Shown here piece after piece: positions 51,662-60,945 of a stretch of 64,000 bases of DNA. This DNA comes from Paenibacillus glycinis (GTDB lineage: Bacteria > Bacillota > Bacilli > Paenibacillales > Paenibacillaceae), in NCBI RefSeq assembly GCF_009909185.1, contig NZ_JAAAMV010000001.1:558001-622000 (forward strand), written 5' to 3'. Position 1 is the stretch's first letter, and the number at the start of each line of letters is the position of its first letter. The notes under the pieces were generated by a model that worked only from the letters and a program-made list of their open reading frames with translations, was not told the DNA's origin and did no database searches. The position numbers were made by a program, and so were the translations under genes.

Positions 51662-52219
51662 ATGAGGAATTGGCTGGTTGTTCCCGCTATGCTCCTTTGT
51701 TTGCTGGCAACAGGTTGCAATACCGTCGCCCGCAATGAGACATCACCCTCTCCGCAGAATGATAACCGCGTTCGCGCGCAGCAGACCGCTCCGCAGAAGA
51801 AAACCATCAGCAATCCCAAGCAGGTCGCCGCGCATTTGGAAGATTTGGCGCGAGGCGTGCCGGGCGTCAAAGGCGCGCACTGCGTCGTGTTCAAAAATAC
51901 GGCGGTCGTCGGCATCGACGTGGCCGGGAACGTCGACCGCTCGCGCGTCGGCACGATCAAATACGCCGTCGCGGAAGCGCTTCGCAAGGACCCTTACGGC
52001 ATCAATGCCGTCGTGACCGCCGATATCGACCTCTCGCATCGGCTGACCGAGCTCGGAGCGGATATTCGGCGAGGCCGCCCGATCGCCGGCTTCGGCGAAG
52101 AGATGGCGGACATCATCGGACGGATCGTGCCGCAGATTCCCCGCGACGTGCAGCCCATGAAGGCTGAGCCGCAGAAGGCACGGTCCAAGGCCCAACAAAA
52201 GCTCGAGCATAGATCGTAA
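51662..52219 (+). CDS. ylaJ: YhcN/YlaJ family sporulation lipoprotein
   Basis: 185 residues. The signal peptide ends in a lipobox LLATGC with C19 as the lipidation site. A linker rich in Pro and Gln leads to the YhcN/YlaJ domain (about 50-150: AAHLEDLARGVPGVKGAHCV ... GIDVAGNVDRSRVGTIKYAV ... VTADIDLSHRL). YlaJ and YhcN are forespore lipoproteins in Bacillus and affect spore germination. ATG 51662 is preferred; AGGTGG is 5 bases upstream. GTG at 51653 is also in frame. Confidence 0.92.
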   Translation: MRNWLVVPAMLLCLLATGCNTVARNETSPSPQNDNRVRAQQTAPQKKTISNPKQVAAHLEDLARGVPGVKGAHCVVFKNTAVVGIDVAGNVDRSRVGTIKYAVAEALRKDPYGINAVVTADIDLSHRLTELGADIRRGRPIAGFGEEMADIIGRIVPQIPRDVQPMKAEPQKARSKAQQKLEHRS

Positions 52220-52261
52220 GGCGCCGAGCTTTCCTTTCCATGAGAAGCCGTATAAGAACAG

Positions 52262-52292
52262 AAAAAGCCTAGTGAAATTTCACTAGGCTTTT
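52262..52292. terminator. Bidirectional terminator between ylaJ and ylaL
   Basis: A nearly perfect palindrome, AAAAGCCTAGTG and CACTAGGCTTTT around AAATTT, with T runs on both sides; it lies between convergent genes. Confidence 0.95.
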
Positions 52293-52735
52293 CTCATGGC
52301 CGCAAACACCTGTGCATCGAGTTTGTCGGCGGCTCTTTGATCATACGTTTTCTCATATTCCGGTTTAGCGGACAAGCGCGCGCCGTAAAACATCGCATCG
52401 CGAACATCCGCGATGTCAATGTCGTAGCAGACGAGCTTGAAGGGTACTGCTTCCAATGCTTCCGTGACGAGCCTTGCCGTGCCGTAGATCGTTTGAACGG
52501 TTCCCGGCGCGAACAACGTCACGCTTACTTCGGTTTTCGAAGCCATGTTCACCGATAAGCGAGAACGGCCGTCGATCGCAAATCGCAGCGTGGTGCGGTT
52601 GACCGCATAAATCCACGAGATTGCGCTGGACGTCGGGGATCCGCTGTCCGCGTCGATGGTGTGCAGAAGAACGAACGGTTCTCGGTTCAGCGCGCCATAC
52701 AAATCGTCAGAGAGTACTGTGACGGGTTCGGTCAA
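52283..52735 (-). CDS. ylaL: YlaL-like pyridoxamine-5-phosphate-oxidase-fold protein
   Basis: 150 residues with the split-barrel FMN-binding fold of the PNPOx-like family: FVLLHTIDADSGSPTSSAISW, TTLRFAIDGRSRLSVNMASK and TVQTIYGTARLV. Bacillus YlaL is of the same type and lies beside ylaK/ylaJ. Substrate unknown. TTG start at 52735 with AAGGAGGG 8 bases upstream; the open frame upstream includes no better start. The 3' end overlaps the terminator. Confidence 0.85.
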   Translation of the reverse strand: MTEPVTVLSDDLYGALNREPFVLLHTIDADSGSPTSSAISWIYAVNRTTLRFAIDGRSRLSVNMASKTEVSVTLFAPGTVQTIYGTARLVTEALEAVPFKLVCYDIDIADVRDAMFYGARLSAKPEYEKTYDQRAADKLDAQVFAAMRKA

Positions 52736-52814
52736 TCCGCATGCCCTCCTTGCTACCGTGTCATGAATGCTCCGATGCACCCATTATAGCATAGCCCCGA
52801 TTGCTCTTCCACCG

Positions 52815-53822
52815 TCATTCAGCCAGTTTTGCGTCGAGCGCATCCTTCGCGGCTTGCAGCTTCGCTTCGTCCAAGTAGACGTACGGACTTTTCCACGCGC
52901 CTTCGAGCGGCATGAACGTGATATCGCCGGCGCTGATGCCGTAGTACGTCTTGAGCAGATTTTCGACTTCGCCCGTCGGGATATCCATCCTCAGGTTGTT
53001 GCCGACCGCCTTGATGACGCCGGCGATCTTCGGCACGCCGGAGAACGATTTCAGCTTGTCCGCGATCTGGCCGAGCACTTGGCTTTCGCGGCGATTGCGG
53101 TCGAAATCGCTCGACATGTTTTTCCCGTCGTTGGACTTGCGGTAACGGACGAAATCGAGCGCATCGTCGCCATTCAGCTTCTGATGGCCCTTGGTCAAAT
53201 CGATATCGGTGCCGTCCGCCTTGTCGACGTAATGCATGTCCATATCGACGTCGACCTCGACGCCGCCGATCGCGTCGACGACATCGGAGAAGCCTTGGAA
53301 GTTGATCGTCGCGGTATAGTCGATCGGAATATCGAAAAATTTGCCGAACATCTTGCGCAGATCGACCTTCGCCTGCTGCTCGGCTTCTTTGTTCTTCAGC
53401 CCTTCGCGATGCTCCAGCGCCAGGAAATTCGCGTAATACGCATTCGCTTTGCGAATCTTATAGCCGCTCAGGGCGATTCTGGAATCGCGCGGTATCGAGA
53501 CGACTACCGCGGACTTCGTCTTCGGGTTAAGCGCCGCGATCATCATGACGTCCGTATTGAGCGTCTGCGTCTGCTCGCGCGAATCCATGCCCAGCAGCAT
53601 TAGCGCGACCGGTTTGACTTTCACGGAATTCTCGGGCGCCACGACGACGGTCGGATCGGCATCCGTCGTGATGTCCTTCAGCGCGTTTTTGGAAACGTAT
53701 ACCAAGTAGCCCAGGTAGCCGGCGACTCCGACCAGCACGAGGAGGAAGAGTACCAAGATGCGGCGCGGCCAGTAGTTTTTCTTTTTTTTCGGTCGAACGG
53801 CGTGCGTAGCCTTCCTTGACAT
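52815..53822 (-). CDS. LytR-CpsA-Psr (LCP) family glycopolymer-peptidoglycan ligase
   Basis: 335-residue membrane-anchored enzyme that joins teichoic acids or other anionic polymers to peptidoglycan. Cytoplasmic basic tail (RPKKKKNYWPRR), membrane helix (23-45), LCP domain (about 70-320) with LLLGMDSREQTQTLNTDVMM, SIPRDSRIAL, and the arginine-rich phosphate site VRYRKSNDG ... FDRNRRESQVL. ATG at 53822 with AAGGTGG 5 bases upstream; a TTG six codons upstream is less likely. Groups with ylaH and the 90-residue gene. Confidence 0.94.
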   Translation of the reverse strand: MSRKATHAVRPKKKKNYWPRRILVLFLLVLVGVAGYLGYLVYVSKNALKDITTDADPTVVVAPENSVKVKPVALMLLGMDSREQTQTLNTDVMMIAALNPKTKSAVVVSIPRDSRIALSGYKIRKANAYYANFLALEHREGLKNKEAEQQAKVDLRKMFGKFFDIPIDYTATINFQGFSDVVDAIGGVEVDVDMDMHYVDKADGTDIDLTKGHQKLNGDDALDFVRYRKSNDGKNMSSDFDRNRRESQVLGQIADKLKSFSGVPKIAGVIKAVGNNLRMDIPTGEVENLLKTYYGISAGDITFMPLEGAWKSPYVYLDEAKLQAAKDALDAKLAE

Positions 53823-53836
53823 GTTTTCCACCTTCG

Positions 53837-54109
53837 TCAATTGTATTTCGGATTCTCGTTGATGTCGGCCAGCAGCTGCTCCGCGGCTTCGCGCGGGTAC
53901 ATCTGCAGCTTCGAGCGGCCATCCTTGTCATACTTCAGGTGGACCATCGTATCATCCGTCTTATGTATGAGCAGGTTGGAGACGCCGTGATCTTCCGTCA
54001 GGATCTCGAGGAAAAAATCACGGGTGTCCGCTGCGGCGCGGTCTTCGGGTCTGTCTTCGGCGACCAGCTGAATTTGCAGCCAGTTGAACAAGGCATCCTC
54101 CAGGCGCAC
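53837..54109 (-). CDS. Hypothetical 90-residue protein
   Basis: Small mixed alpha/beta soluble protein, family not recognised. ALFNWLQIQLVAEDRPEDRA is a probable helix, LIHKTDDTMVHLKYDKDG looks like a beta hairpin, and YPREAAEQLLADINENP a final helix. Start is GTG at 54109; AAGGGGT lies about 10 bases upstream inside the end of ylaH. It is packed between ylaH (4 bases) and the LCP gene (14 bases), so it belongs to that operon. Confidence 0.75.
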   Translation of the reverse strand: MRLEDALFNWLQIQLVAEDRPEDRAAADTRDFFLEILTEDHGVSNLLIHKTDDTMVHLKYDKDGRSKLQMYPREAAEQLLADINENPKYN

Positions 54110-54113
54110 TCCG

Positions 54114-54413
54114 TCAGACCCCTTCCGCGTCGGATCGTCTGCCGCGTTTGGCTTTGATCCTGTCGTAGAGCTGTCTGCCCCGCAGCAACAGCATCATGAA
54201 GACGGCGACCGCCATGCATTGGATGATCGGGAGCTCGTCGTACTGAAGCACGAACAACACGAAAGCGCCGATGGCCATGATAACGTGAACCAGGATCTCT
54301 TTTAGGATCGGCAACCGTTTCTGCGCGCGGAACACCGCATTGAAAATGTAAATGGTGAACGCCAGAATCAGAATATACGTTAGGATGGGATGATCATGAA
54401 GCCAGTTTTGCAT
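54114..54413 (-). CDS. ylaH: YlaH-like membrane protein
   Basis: 99 residues with three membrane helices (about 10-27, 38-60, 62-78). The family YlaH is found beside typA (ylaG) in Bacillus, and the same pair is seen here. Function unknown. A perfect AAGGAGGT lies upstream of the ATG. Confidence 0.88.
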   Translation of the reverse strand: MQNWLHDHPILTYILILAFTIYIFNAVFRAQKRLPILKEILVHVIMAIGAFVLFVLQYDELPIIQCMAVAVFMMLLLRGRQLYDRIKAKRGRRSDAEGV

Positions 54414-54471
54414 CCTGTCTCTACCTCCTTATCTTCTATATACATAGCATATCGCCGCCCTTGACGCAAAC

Positions 54472-54515
54472 GGCAGGGCAACGGAAATCCCCTTCGGGAA
54501 ATCCGCTGCCCTGCC
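54472..54515 (-). terminator. Long hairpin after typA
   Basis: Minus strand GGCAGGGCAGCGGATTTCCC and its near complement GGGATTTCCGTTGCCCTGCC around GAAG, an 18-20 bp stem with two mismatches. It is followed by GTTTGCG rather than a T run, so termination may be partial. Confidence 0.65.
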
Positions 54516-54552
54516 TCCTTCAAAGCTGCATCATTGGCGATTCGGTAGTGAA

Positions 54553-56394
54553 TTATACGCCTGCTTGGGCGGTTTTGCGTTGTTTCTCCGCGCGTTCGCG
54601 CTCGCTCTTGTTCAAGAGCTTCTTGCGCAGGCGGATCGATTTCGGCGTCACTTCGCAATACTCGTCGTCGTTCAAATATTCCAGCGCCTGCTCCAAAGAG
54701 AACAGCACCGGCGTTTTCAAACGAACGGTATCGTCTTTGCCCGAGGAACGAACGTTCGTCAGCGCTTTTTCTTTGCAGATGTTGACGATGATGTCGCTGT
54801 CGCGGTTATGCTCGCCGACGATCATGCCTTCATACACGTCGGTAGCGGGTTCCAGGAACAGCAGGCCGCGGTCTTCCACGCCAAGCATGCCGTAGAACGT
54901 CGTTACGCCGGTCTCGCTGGAGATCAAGACGCCTTGATGACGTCCGCCGACCGAGGATCCTGCGAGCGGACCATAGCTGTCGAAGGCATGGTTCATGATG
55001 CCGTAGCCGCGCGTGAGCGTCAGGAAATTCGTGCGGTAGCCGATCAGGCCGCGAGCGGGAATGATGAACTCGATACGAACTTGACCGTTGCCGTTGTTGA
55101 CCATGTTGACCATTTCGGCTTTGCGCGATCCCAAGCTTTCCATGACCGCGCCCATGTTTTCTTCGGGCACGTCGATAAGCAGGCGCTCATACGGCTCGCT
55201 CTTGACGCCGTCGATTTCTTTGACGATAACTTCCGGCTTGGAAACTTGCATCTCGAAGCCTTCGCGGCGCATGTTCTCGATCAAGATGCCGAGGTGAAGC
55301 TCGCCGCGGCCGGATACGACGAATGCGTCCGGGCTGTCGGTCTCGTCAACGCGAAGCGCGACGTCGGTTTCCAATTCCTTGAACAGACGCTCGCGAAGCT
55401 TGCGGGAGGTGACCCATTTGCCTTCGCGTCCCGCGAACGGGCTGTTGTTGACCAGGAACGTCATTTGCAGCGTCGGCTCGTCGATCTTCAGAACCGGCAA
55501 TGCTTCGGGGTTCGCCGGATCGGCGATCGTCTCGCCGATATTGATCTCGCGAATGCCCGCGATCGCGACGATATCGCCCGCGCCAGCTTCCTCGACCTCG
55601 ATCCGCTTCAAGCCTTGGAAGCCGAACAGCTTCTCGATACGGGCTTGCTTCGTTACGCCTTCGCGGTTGATGACCGCCACGGACTGGCCTTGGCGAATCT
55701 TGCCGCGGTTGACGCGTCCGACCGCGATCCGGCCGAGGTATTCGTTATAATCGAGCAAGGTCACGAGGAATTGCAGCGGTTCTTCGACGCTTTCCGTCGG
55801 AGCCGGAATATGCTCGATGATCGTTTCGTAGAGCGCCTGCATGTTCTCGTCCTGCTTCTCCAAGTTCAAGCTTGCCGTGCCCATCAGCGCGGAAGCGTAA
55901 ACGACCGGGAATTCCAGCTGCTCGTCGCTCGCGCCGAGCTCGATAAACAGATCCAGCACTTCGTCGACGACTTGCTCCGGACTTGCGTTCGGACGGTCGA
56001 TCTTGTTCAGGACGACGATCGGCGTCAATTTGCTTTCCAGCGCTTTGCGCAATACGAATTTCGTTTGCGGCATGCAGCCTTCGAACGCGTCGACGACCAG
56101 CAGCACGCCGTCGACCATTTTCATGATGCGTTCCACTTCTCCGCCGAAGTCGGCATGTCCCGGCGTATCCACGATGTTAATGAGGTAATCCTTGTAATTG
56201 ACGGCCGTGTTCTTCGCCAATATCGTGATGCCGCGTTCCCGCTCCAAATCGTTGGAATCCATGGCGCGCTCTTGGACCGTTTCATTGTCGCGGAACGTTC
56301 CGGATTGCTGCAGCAATTTGTCGACGAGCGTGGTTTTACCGTGATCGACGTGCGCGATGATGGCGATATTTCTGAGGTTCTCTCTGGCTTGCAT
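54553..56394 (-). CDS. typA: TypA/BipA ribosome-associated GTPase
   Basis: Translational GTPase of the EF-G superfamily involved in ribosome assembly and stress or cold response. 613 residues: G1 HVDHGKT near 16-22, G2 [11 protein letters not shown]3 DTPGHADF, G4 NKID, then EF-G-like domains II, III and V and the BipA-specific C-terminal part ([22 protein letters not shown]). Equivalent to Bacillus ylaG. GGAGTGG is about 10 bases before the ATG. Confidence 0.98.
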   Translation of the reverse strand: MQARENLRNIAIIAHVDHGKTTLVDKLLQQSGTFRDNETVQERAMDSNDLERERGITILAKNTAVNYKDYLINIVDTPGHADFGGEVERIMKMVDGVLLVVDAFEGCMPQTKFVLRKALESKLTPIVVLNKIDRPNASPEQVVDEVLDLFIELGASDEQLEFPVVYASALMGTASLNLEKQDENMQALYETIIEHIPAPTESVEEPLQFLVTLLDYNEYLGRIAVGRVNRGKIRQGQSVAVINREGVTKQARIEKLFGFQGLKRIEVEEAGAGDIVAIAGIREINIGETIADPANPEALPVLKIDEPTLQMTFLVNNSPFAGREGKWVTSRKLRERLFKELETDVALRVDETDSPDAFVVSGRGELHLGILIENMRREGFEMQVSKPEVIVKEIDGVKSEPYERLLIDVPEENMGAVMESLGSRKAEMVNMVNNGNGQVRIEFIIPARGLIGYRTNFLTLTRGYGIMNHAFDSYGPLAGSSVGGRHQGVLISSETGVTTFYGMLGVEDRGLLFLEPATDVYEGMIVGEHNRDSDIIVNICKEKALTNVRSSGKDDTVRLKTPVLFSLEQALEYLNDDEYCEVTPKSIRLRKKLLNKSERERAEKQRKTAQAGV

Positions 56395-56470
56395 AGTAAG
56401 TTATCCACTCCACTTTTTATTTAGTCTGTTTACTTTCGAACAACCTGAATCTTGTCAAACCCTTGCTTCC

Positions 56471-56953
56471 TTACCAACGGGCTTTACGCCCGACGACCAG
56501 CCATGCGCCGACTGCGATCAGGAAGACGGCAATGACGTACAACCCCCAACCCCAAACTAGCATGATGATGAAAAACGCAACCGCGGCAAGCGCAAGCACG
56601 ATCGCGAGCGTCAGCGGAAACTTCGGACGGTACGTGTCGAAGAGGTGGTATTCGTACAATCCGGCGGCGACGCTGAGGATGATAAAAGGCCATACATAAT
56701 GCATCTTGCCCCATCCAAGCGCCATGCAAAAGAAAAAAATAAAGGCGTTAATCGTCAAAATCGCTCCGGGAATCAATACGAACGGAGGCAATAATCGTCC
56801 GAAAAACAGCACGTGCAGCAAAATGCCGGGTATCAACAGAAAAAGCGGCCAGAAGTTTGTGCCGATAAACGCAAACAGCCCCAATTTTCCGAGCAAAATC
56901 ACAGCGCCGGCGATCAAAAAAAGCAATCCGACGGTGTATTGATTTTTCGACAT
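56471..56953 (-). CDS. Membrane protein with LiaI/LiaF-like transmembrane region
   Basis: 160 residues, six hydrophobic segments, no large soluble domain. GLLFLIAGAVILLGKLGLF and FWPLFLLIPGILL resemble the transmembrane part shared by LiaI, LiaF and DUF5668 proteins. It ends GRKARW. Function not assigned. The ATG at 56953 has AAAGGAAA upstream. Between typA and the first TerC gene. Confidence 0.78.
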   Translation of the reverse strand: MSKNQYTVGLLFLIAGAVILLGKLGLFAFIGTNFWPLFLLIPGILLHVLFFGRLLPPFVLIPGAILTINAFIFFFCMALGWGKMHYVWPFIILSVAAGLYEYHLFDTYRPKFPLTLAIVLALAAVAFFIIMLVWGWGLYVIAVFLIAVGAWLVVGRKARW

Positions 56954-57047
56954 GCCTGATTTCCTTTCTCTCGACACTTTTTTAACATTACTAGTGTAAT
57001 GGAACGGCAGGCAAAAAACCAGTGAAAGTAGTGCAAATTACTGAAAA

Positions 57048-57719
57048 TTATAGGTTTCGCCCCTTTTTTGTTCGCAGCAGGGCCACTATGATGACCAGCG
57101 GCACGAAAAAGAGAGGCAGCGCCTTCGTCAGCACGGCCGCGTTTTCCGCCAGCATCCGGTGGATCGCCGGATCATGGACGAGCATCTCTCCCGACGCGTA
57201 ACCGAGCAGGCCGCCTCCGATAAATACCAGCGAAGGAAACTTGCGCAGCATGTTGCTGAGGAGCTGGCTGCCCCATATGATCATCGGGATGCTGAGCACG
57301 ATGCCGAGCATAATAAGCACGGGCTCGCCCTGCGCGACGGCCGCGATGGCCAGCACGTTATCGAGGCTCATGATAAAATCCGCGATGACGATCGTCCGTA
57401 CCGCGGCGGCGAGCGAGCCGACTTTGCGCATGGCATGGAATTCCTGGGCGTGGTCCGAGGCGTCCATGATGAGCTTGACGGCGATCATGAACAACAGCAC
57501 GCTTCCGGCGGCCTGCAGATAAGGCACCTGCAGCAAGGACAAGGCGACCAGCGTGAGCGCGCAGCGCAGTCCGACCGCGGCCACGGCCCCCCACAACACC
57601 GCTTTGCGCCGCTGCGAGGGCGGCAGCTGCTGGCTTGCCAACGCTATGACGACGGCATTATCGCCGCTTAACAGCACGTTGATGAACATGATTTGAAGGA
57701 ATACGATTAAGCTGTCCAT
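57048..57719 (-). CDS. TerC family membrane protein 1
   Basis: 223-residue membrane protein of the TerC/YjbE/YkoY family with about seven membrane segments. The two conserved acidic motifs are LSGDNAVVIALAS (about 17-29) and MSLDNVLAIA (about 115-124), which probably coordinate metal. Some family members export manganese and help metallate secreted proteins; others are linked to tellurite resistance. AGGAGG lies 8 bases before the ATG. Divergent from a second TerC gene. Confidence 0.92.
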   Translation of the reverse strand: MDSLIVFLQIMFINVLLSGDNAVVIALASQQLPPSQRRKAVLWGAVAAVGLRCALTLVALSLLQVPYLQAAGSVLLFMIAVKLIMDASDHAQEFHAMRKVGSLAAAVRTIVIADFIMSLDNVLAIAAVAQGEPVLIMLGIVLSIPMIIWGSQLLSNMLRKFPSLVFIGGGLLGYASGEMLVHDPAIHRMLAENAAVLTKALPLFFVPLVIIVALLRTKKGRNL

Positions 57720-57964
57720 TCGGTTCGCCTCCTGCGAAGAAACGGCAACGATCGGGTCGCGGCCGTTTTCTTGCTCTGAAATACACGCTCGGGACGACGG
57801 GACGCAAATCCGAAGCTTCTTTTCATTCTAGAAAGGTCCCGTCTATGAACGGTATGTCCCAGTTGGACAGCTTATGTTTGCGAATTTTTGAATCTTTTTC
57901 TTCCGGCGTCCGTATGAACGAGAAAGTCAAGTTTCTCGCAATCAGAAAGGGTGTTGAACCAACC

Positions 57965-58666
57965 ATGGAATTATTCTCGCTTGAATTTCTTACCGCACTC
58001 GTGACGATTGTCTTCATCGATCTGATCCTCGCCGGCGACAACGCCATCGTCATCGGCCTCGCCGCAAGAAAGCTGCCGAAGGAGCAGCAAAAGAAAGCCG
58101 TCATCTGGGGCACGGTCGGCGCGGTCGGGATACGGGCCGTGGCGACCGTGCTGGTCGTCTACCTTCTTCAAGTTCCTTGGCTAATGGTCGCAGGTGGCGT
58201 GCTGCTCCTGTGGATCGCCTACAAGCTGCTCGTGGATTCGGGCGATCACGGCGACATACAAGCCGGCAATACGTTGTGGCAATCCATACGAACCATCATT
58301 ATCGCGGACGCCGCAATGGGCATCGACAATGTCATCGCCGTAGCCGGAGCCGGGCACGGCAGCATCCTGCTCGTCGTCCTGGGGTTGGTCATCAGCATTC
58401 CGATCGTCGTCTGGGGCAGCACGCTGTTCATCAAGATCATCGGCCGCTATCCTTGGATCGTATACATCGGTTCGTCCGTCATCGCTTATACGGCCGCTAA
58501 AATGATCACGCACGAGAAGCGCCTTGAAGATGTCTTCAACAGCAGCCCCGCTTTCGAGTGGGCATTCATGATTCTGGTCGTCGTGGCCGTCATCGCTTTC
58601 GGACTTCGCAAAAACGTCATGCGCGGCAGAGCGTCGCGGATGGAAAAAAGCGGCGAATCCCACTAA
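57965..58666 (+). CDS. TerC family membrane protein 2
   Basis: 233 residues with about seven membrane segments and the motifs LAGDNAIVIGLAA (near 21-33) and GIDNVIAVAG (near 119-128). It is a paralogue of the divergent gene at 57048-57719 with similar length and motif layout. I start at the ATG 57965 (MELFSLEFLTALV), where the family begins; an in-frame ATG at 57845 would add 40 residues without homology and has only AAAGG upstream. No yybP-ykoY manganese riboswitch could be recognised in the 245-base divergent gap. Confidence 0.92.
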   Translation: MELFSLEFLTALVTIVFIDLILAGDNAIVIGLAARKLPKEQQKKAVIWGTVGAVGIRAVATVLVVYLLQVPWLMVAGGVLLLWIAYKLLVDSGDHGDIQAGNTLWQSIRTIIIADAAMGIDNVIAVAGAGHGSILLVVLGLVISIPIVVWGSTLFIKIIGRYPWIVYIGSSVIAYTAAKMITHEKRLEDVFNSSPAFEWAFMILVVVAVIAFGLRKNVMRGRASRMEKSGESH

Positions 58667-58700
58667 GCGCATTCGTCCAAACTAAACCCGACCCATAACG

Positions 58701-58735
58701 AAAGATCGCCCTCCGCGCGGAGGGCGATCTTTTTT
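58701..58735. terminator. Bidirectional terminator between TerC 2 and the MFS gene
   Basis: AAAGATCGCCCTCCG and CGGAGGGCGATCTTTTTT form a perfect stem of about 15 bp with A and T runs on either side. Confidence 0.95.
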
Positions 58736-58774
58736 AGTTATCTTTTTCAGCTATTACAAGGATGCGGCCGGGCT

Positions 58775-60271
58775 TTAGTGTCCCATCATCATCGCCGCGT
58801 CGGGTTGTTCCCCGCCGGCGGTTTGATCCTCGGGTCGCATCTTCGGCTTGCGAAGGATCAAGGACAGGATCACGCCGACGGTCGCGATGCAGGCGGAGAG
58901 GAAGAACGTATCGCCGTATCCGGCGACGACCGCCGTCAGCGGATTGGCGCCCGCGGCTGCCTCTGCCGAGTGGGAAGTGATCTGCGACGTCAGGTAGCCC
59001 GTCAGACCGGCGACGGCGAACGAGACGACGACTTGCTGCGCCGCCGTCGTGAGCGGCGTTACGCGGCTGACCAGACGCCTTGGCGCCGAGTTCAGCACAT
59101 GCGTGTTGAGCGGCATCATCGAGAAGCCCATGCCGAGCCCCATCAAGCAGATCGAGACGATAATAAGCCCAAGGCTGGTATCGACCGATACGCCGGAAAG
59201 AATGTACAGCGCGACGGATACGGCGGCAAGTCCGCAGAAAGCAAGCGGCCTCGCGCCGATTTTATCGAACAAGCGGCCGCTGATCGGCATGCCGATCCCC
59301 GCGCACAGCGCTTGCGGCATCAGAATCCAGCCGGTCTCCAGCGCCGAATAGCCTTTTACGCCCTGCAGGTAAAGCGGCACGATCAGCATCGCGCCGAACA
59401 AAGCGAGCTGCACGATCCAGGTCAAGATGATGCTGCGCGTAAAGTCGGAGGATCTGAACACTTTCAGCTCCAGCAGCGGCTGCTTCTGTCTCAGCTCGAC
59501 GAAGATGAAGGCGATCAGCGCGACGCCGCCGACGGCGAGGCCCGTGATCGTGGACGTCGAAGACCAGCTCGTGCCGCCCTCGCTCACGCCGTAAGCCAGC
59601 ATGGCAAACGCGATCGGGGCCAGGCACATGCCGATTACGTCCAGATGAGGCGCCGTTTGGCGAACCGTCTTCGGCAAGTATCGGATTCCGAGGAAGAAGG
59701 CGATAATGCCGATCGGCAGGTTAATGATGAAGATCCAATGCCAACTCACGGAATCGACCAGCCAGCCCGAGAGAACCGGACCGAAAGCCGGCGCCATGAG
59801 CATCGGAATCCCGAGCATGCCCATGATGGAGCCGCGGCGCTCGGCAGGCGCGAGCTTGAATACCATCGCCATCCCGATCGGAGCGACCATGCCGCCGCCC
59901 AAGCCTTGAATAACCCGGAAAAGAATGAGCTGCTCCGGCGTTTGCGCGATGCCGCACAAGACCGAACCGATCGTGAACAAGGCGATCGTGAGCAGGAAAA
60001 TTTGCTTGGAACCGAATTTGTCGGTCAGCCAACCGGCTAGCGGAATGACGGCGGATAGTGCCAGCGTGTAGCCGGTAACCGTCCATTGGATGGTCTTGAG
60101 ATCCGTTCCGAAATATTCGACGAGCTTCGGAATCGCGTTGTTCACGACCGTGCTGTCGAGAATAACCATGATCATGCCCACGATGATCGCAAGCAGCGGA
60201 GGAAGGATGGCTTTGAGCGAAAAATCGTCGCCGCCGCCCTTTTGCGGTGAAGTTTGTGTACGAGCGGACAT
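58775..60271 (-). CDS. DHA2 family MFS drug exporter (EmrB/QacA type)
   Basis: 498-residue proton-driven exporter with 14 predicted membrane segments. MVILDSTVVNNAIPKL (motif D1 of DHA2), WLTDKFGSKQIFL (motif A), FRVIQGLGGGMVAPIGMAM (motif B) and GPVLSGWLVDSVSWHWIF (motif C) identify it. It probably expels hydrophobic or cationic toxic compounds; the substrate is unknown. Co-transcribed with the TetR gene upstream (gap 19 bases). Confidence 0.94.
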   Translation of the reverse strand: MSARTQTSPQKGGGDDFSLKAILPPLLAIIVGMIMVILDSTVVNNAIPKLVEYFGTDLKTIQWTVTGYTLALSAVIPLAGWLTDKFGSKQIFLLTIALFTIGSVLCGIAQTPEQLILFRVIQGLGGGMVAPIGMAMVFKLAPAERRGSIMGMLGIPMLMAPAFGPVLSGWLVDSVSWHWIFIINLPIGIIAFFLGIRYLPKTVRQTAPHLDVIGMCLAPIAFAMLAYGVSEGGTSWSSTSTITGLAVGGVALIAFIFVELRQKQPLLELKVFRSSDFTRSIILTWIVQLALFGAMLIVPLYLQGVKGYSALETGWILMPQALCAGIGMPISGRLFDKIGARPLAFCGLAAVSVALYILSGVSVDTSLGLIIVSICLMGLGMGFSMMPLNTHVLNSAPRRLVSRVTPLTTAAQQVVVSFAVAGLTGYLTSQITSHSAEAAAGANPLTAVVAGYGDTFFLSACIATVGVILSLILRKPKMRPEDQTAGGEQPDAAMMMGH

Positions 60272-60290
60272 AAGAGCCTCTGCTTTCTGC

Positions 60291-60890
60291 TCAGCGAGCG
60301 GTATATTTGTAAAAATAATGATCCAGGAAGAAGTCGATCTGCTCCTCCACGGAAGCGGCGATTTGAAAACCCTGCGCCTCCATCTTCTCGGCCTTGTTCG
60401 CGAAGCTGGCCTTGATGATGGGCGACAAAATCGCCGCGAACATCTGCTGGAACATGAGCAGGACGGTGTCCCGGCTGGAAGGTCCGATGATTTCCGTCAA
60501 CGTGGCGCCCAGCTTCTCGAACCCCTGGACCTTGAGAAACTCGGCATATTCCGTCTGGGATTCAAAAAAATGTTCCTGGCCGAGAAGCCGTTTGATCAGC
60601 TCGGGGTGCTCCTGCAGCGAAGATGTATAGGAAAGCATGAATTTCTTCATTCGCGCGAGCGGCGGCAGGTCCGTTTCGTCAAAAACGGAGAAAGCGGCAC
60701 GGAACGAATGAAGCTGCAGCTTCAGCGTTTCGCTGATCAGCTTTTCTTTCGAGCCGAAGTAATAATTGACGAGCGCCACGTTCGCGCCCGCCAGTCCGGC
60801 GATTTTGCGAATCGTAACGCCGTCGAGGCCTTCGGCTTTGATCAGTTCCAAAGTGGCGGCGAGAATTTTTTCTTTCGTCGAGGGAATCAC
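60291..60890 (-). CDS. TetR/AcrR family repressor
   Basis: 199 residues. The N-terminal helix-turn-helix spans about 5-50 (KEKILAATLELIKAEGLDG, TIRKIAGLAGANVALVNYYF), followed by a ligand-binding helical domain. It should repress its own gene and the MFS exporter by binding the repeats at 60905-60945, with release by the exporter's substrate. Start is GTG at 60890; the ribosome site CGGATCGGA is weak. Confidence 0.93.
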   Translation of the reverse strand: MIPSTKEKILAATLELIKAEGLDGVTIRKIAGLAGANVALVNYYFGSKEKLISETLKLQLHSFRAAFSVFDETDLPPLARMKKFMLSYTSSLQEHPELIKRLLGQEHFFESQTEYAEFLKVQGFEKLGATLTEIIGPSSRDTVLLMFQQMFAAILSPIIKASFANKAEKMEAQGFQIAASVEEQIDFFLDHYFYKYTAR

Positions 60891-60904
60891 TCCGATCCGT
60901 ATCG

Positions 60905-60945
60905 TTAAACGATGTTTTAAACAATGATTTAAACAATGTTTAAAA
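60905..60945 (-). promoter_or_regulatory. TetR operator: TTAAAC repeats
   Basis: TTAAAC at 60905, 60917 and 60929 with 12-base period and a final TTTAAA at 60939-60944, forming nested inverted repeats of the type TTTAAACA-N-TGTTTAAA. It begins at the -10 of the promoter and covers the transcript start. Confidence 0.85.

Noticed and set aside
54565-56424. 619-codon plus-strand frame
   Set aside because: Antisense to typA over its whole length, which is a clearly functional gene.
57720-57964. yybP-ykoY manganese riboswitch in the TerC divergent gap
   Set aside because: Expected for TerC-family genes, but the conserved loop sequences were not found on either strand by eye.
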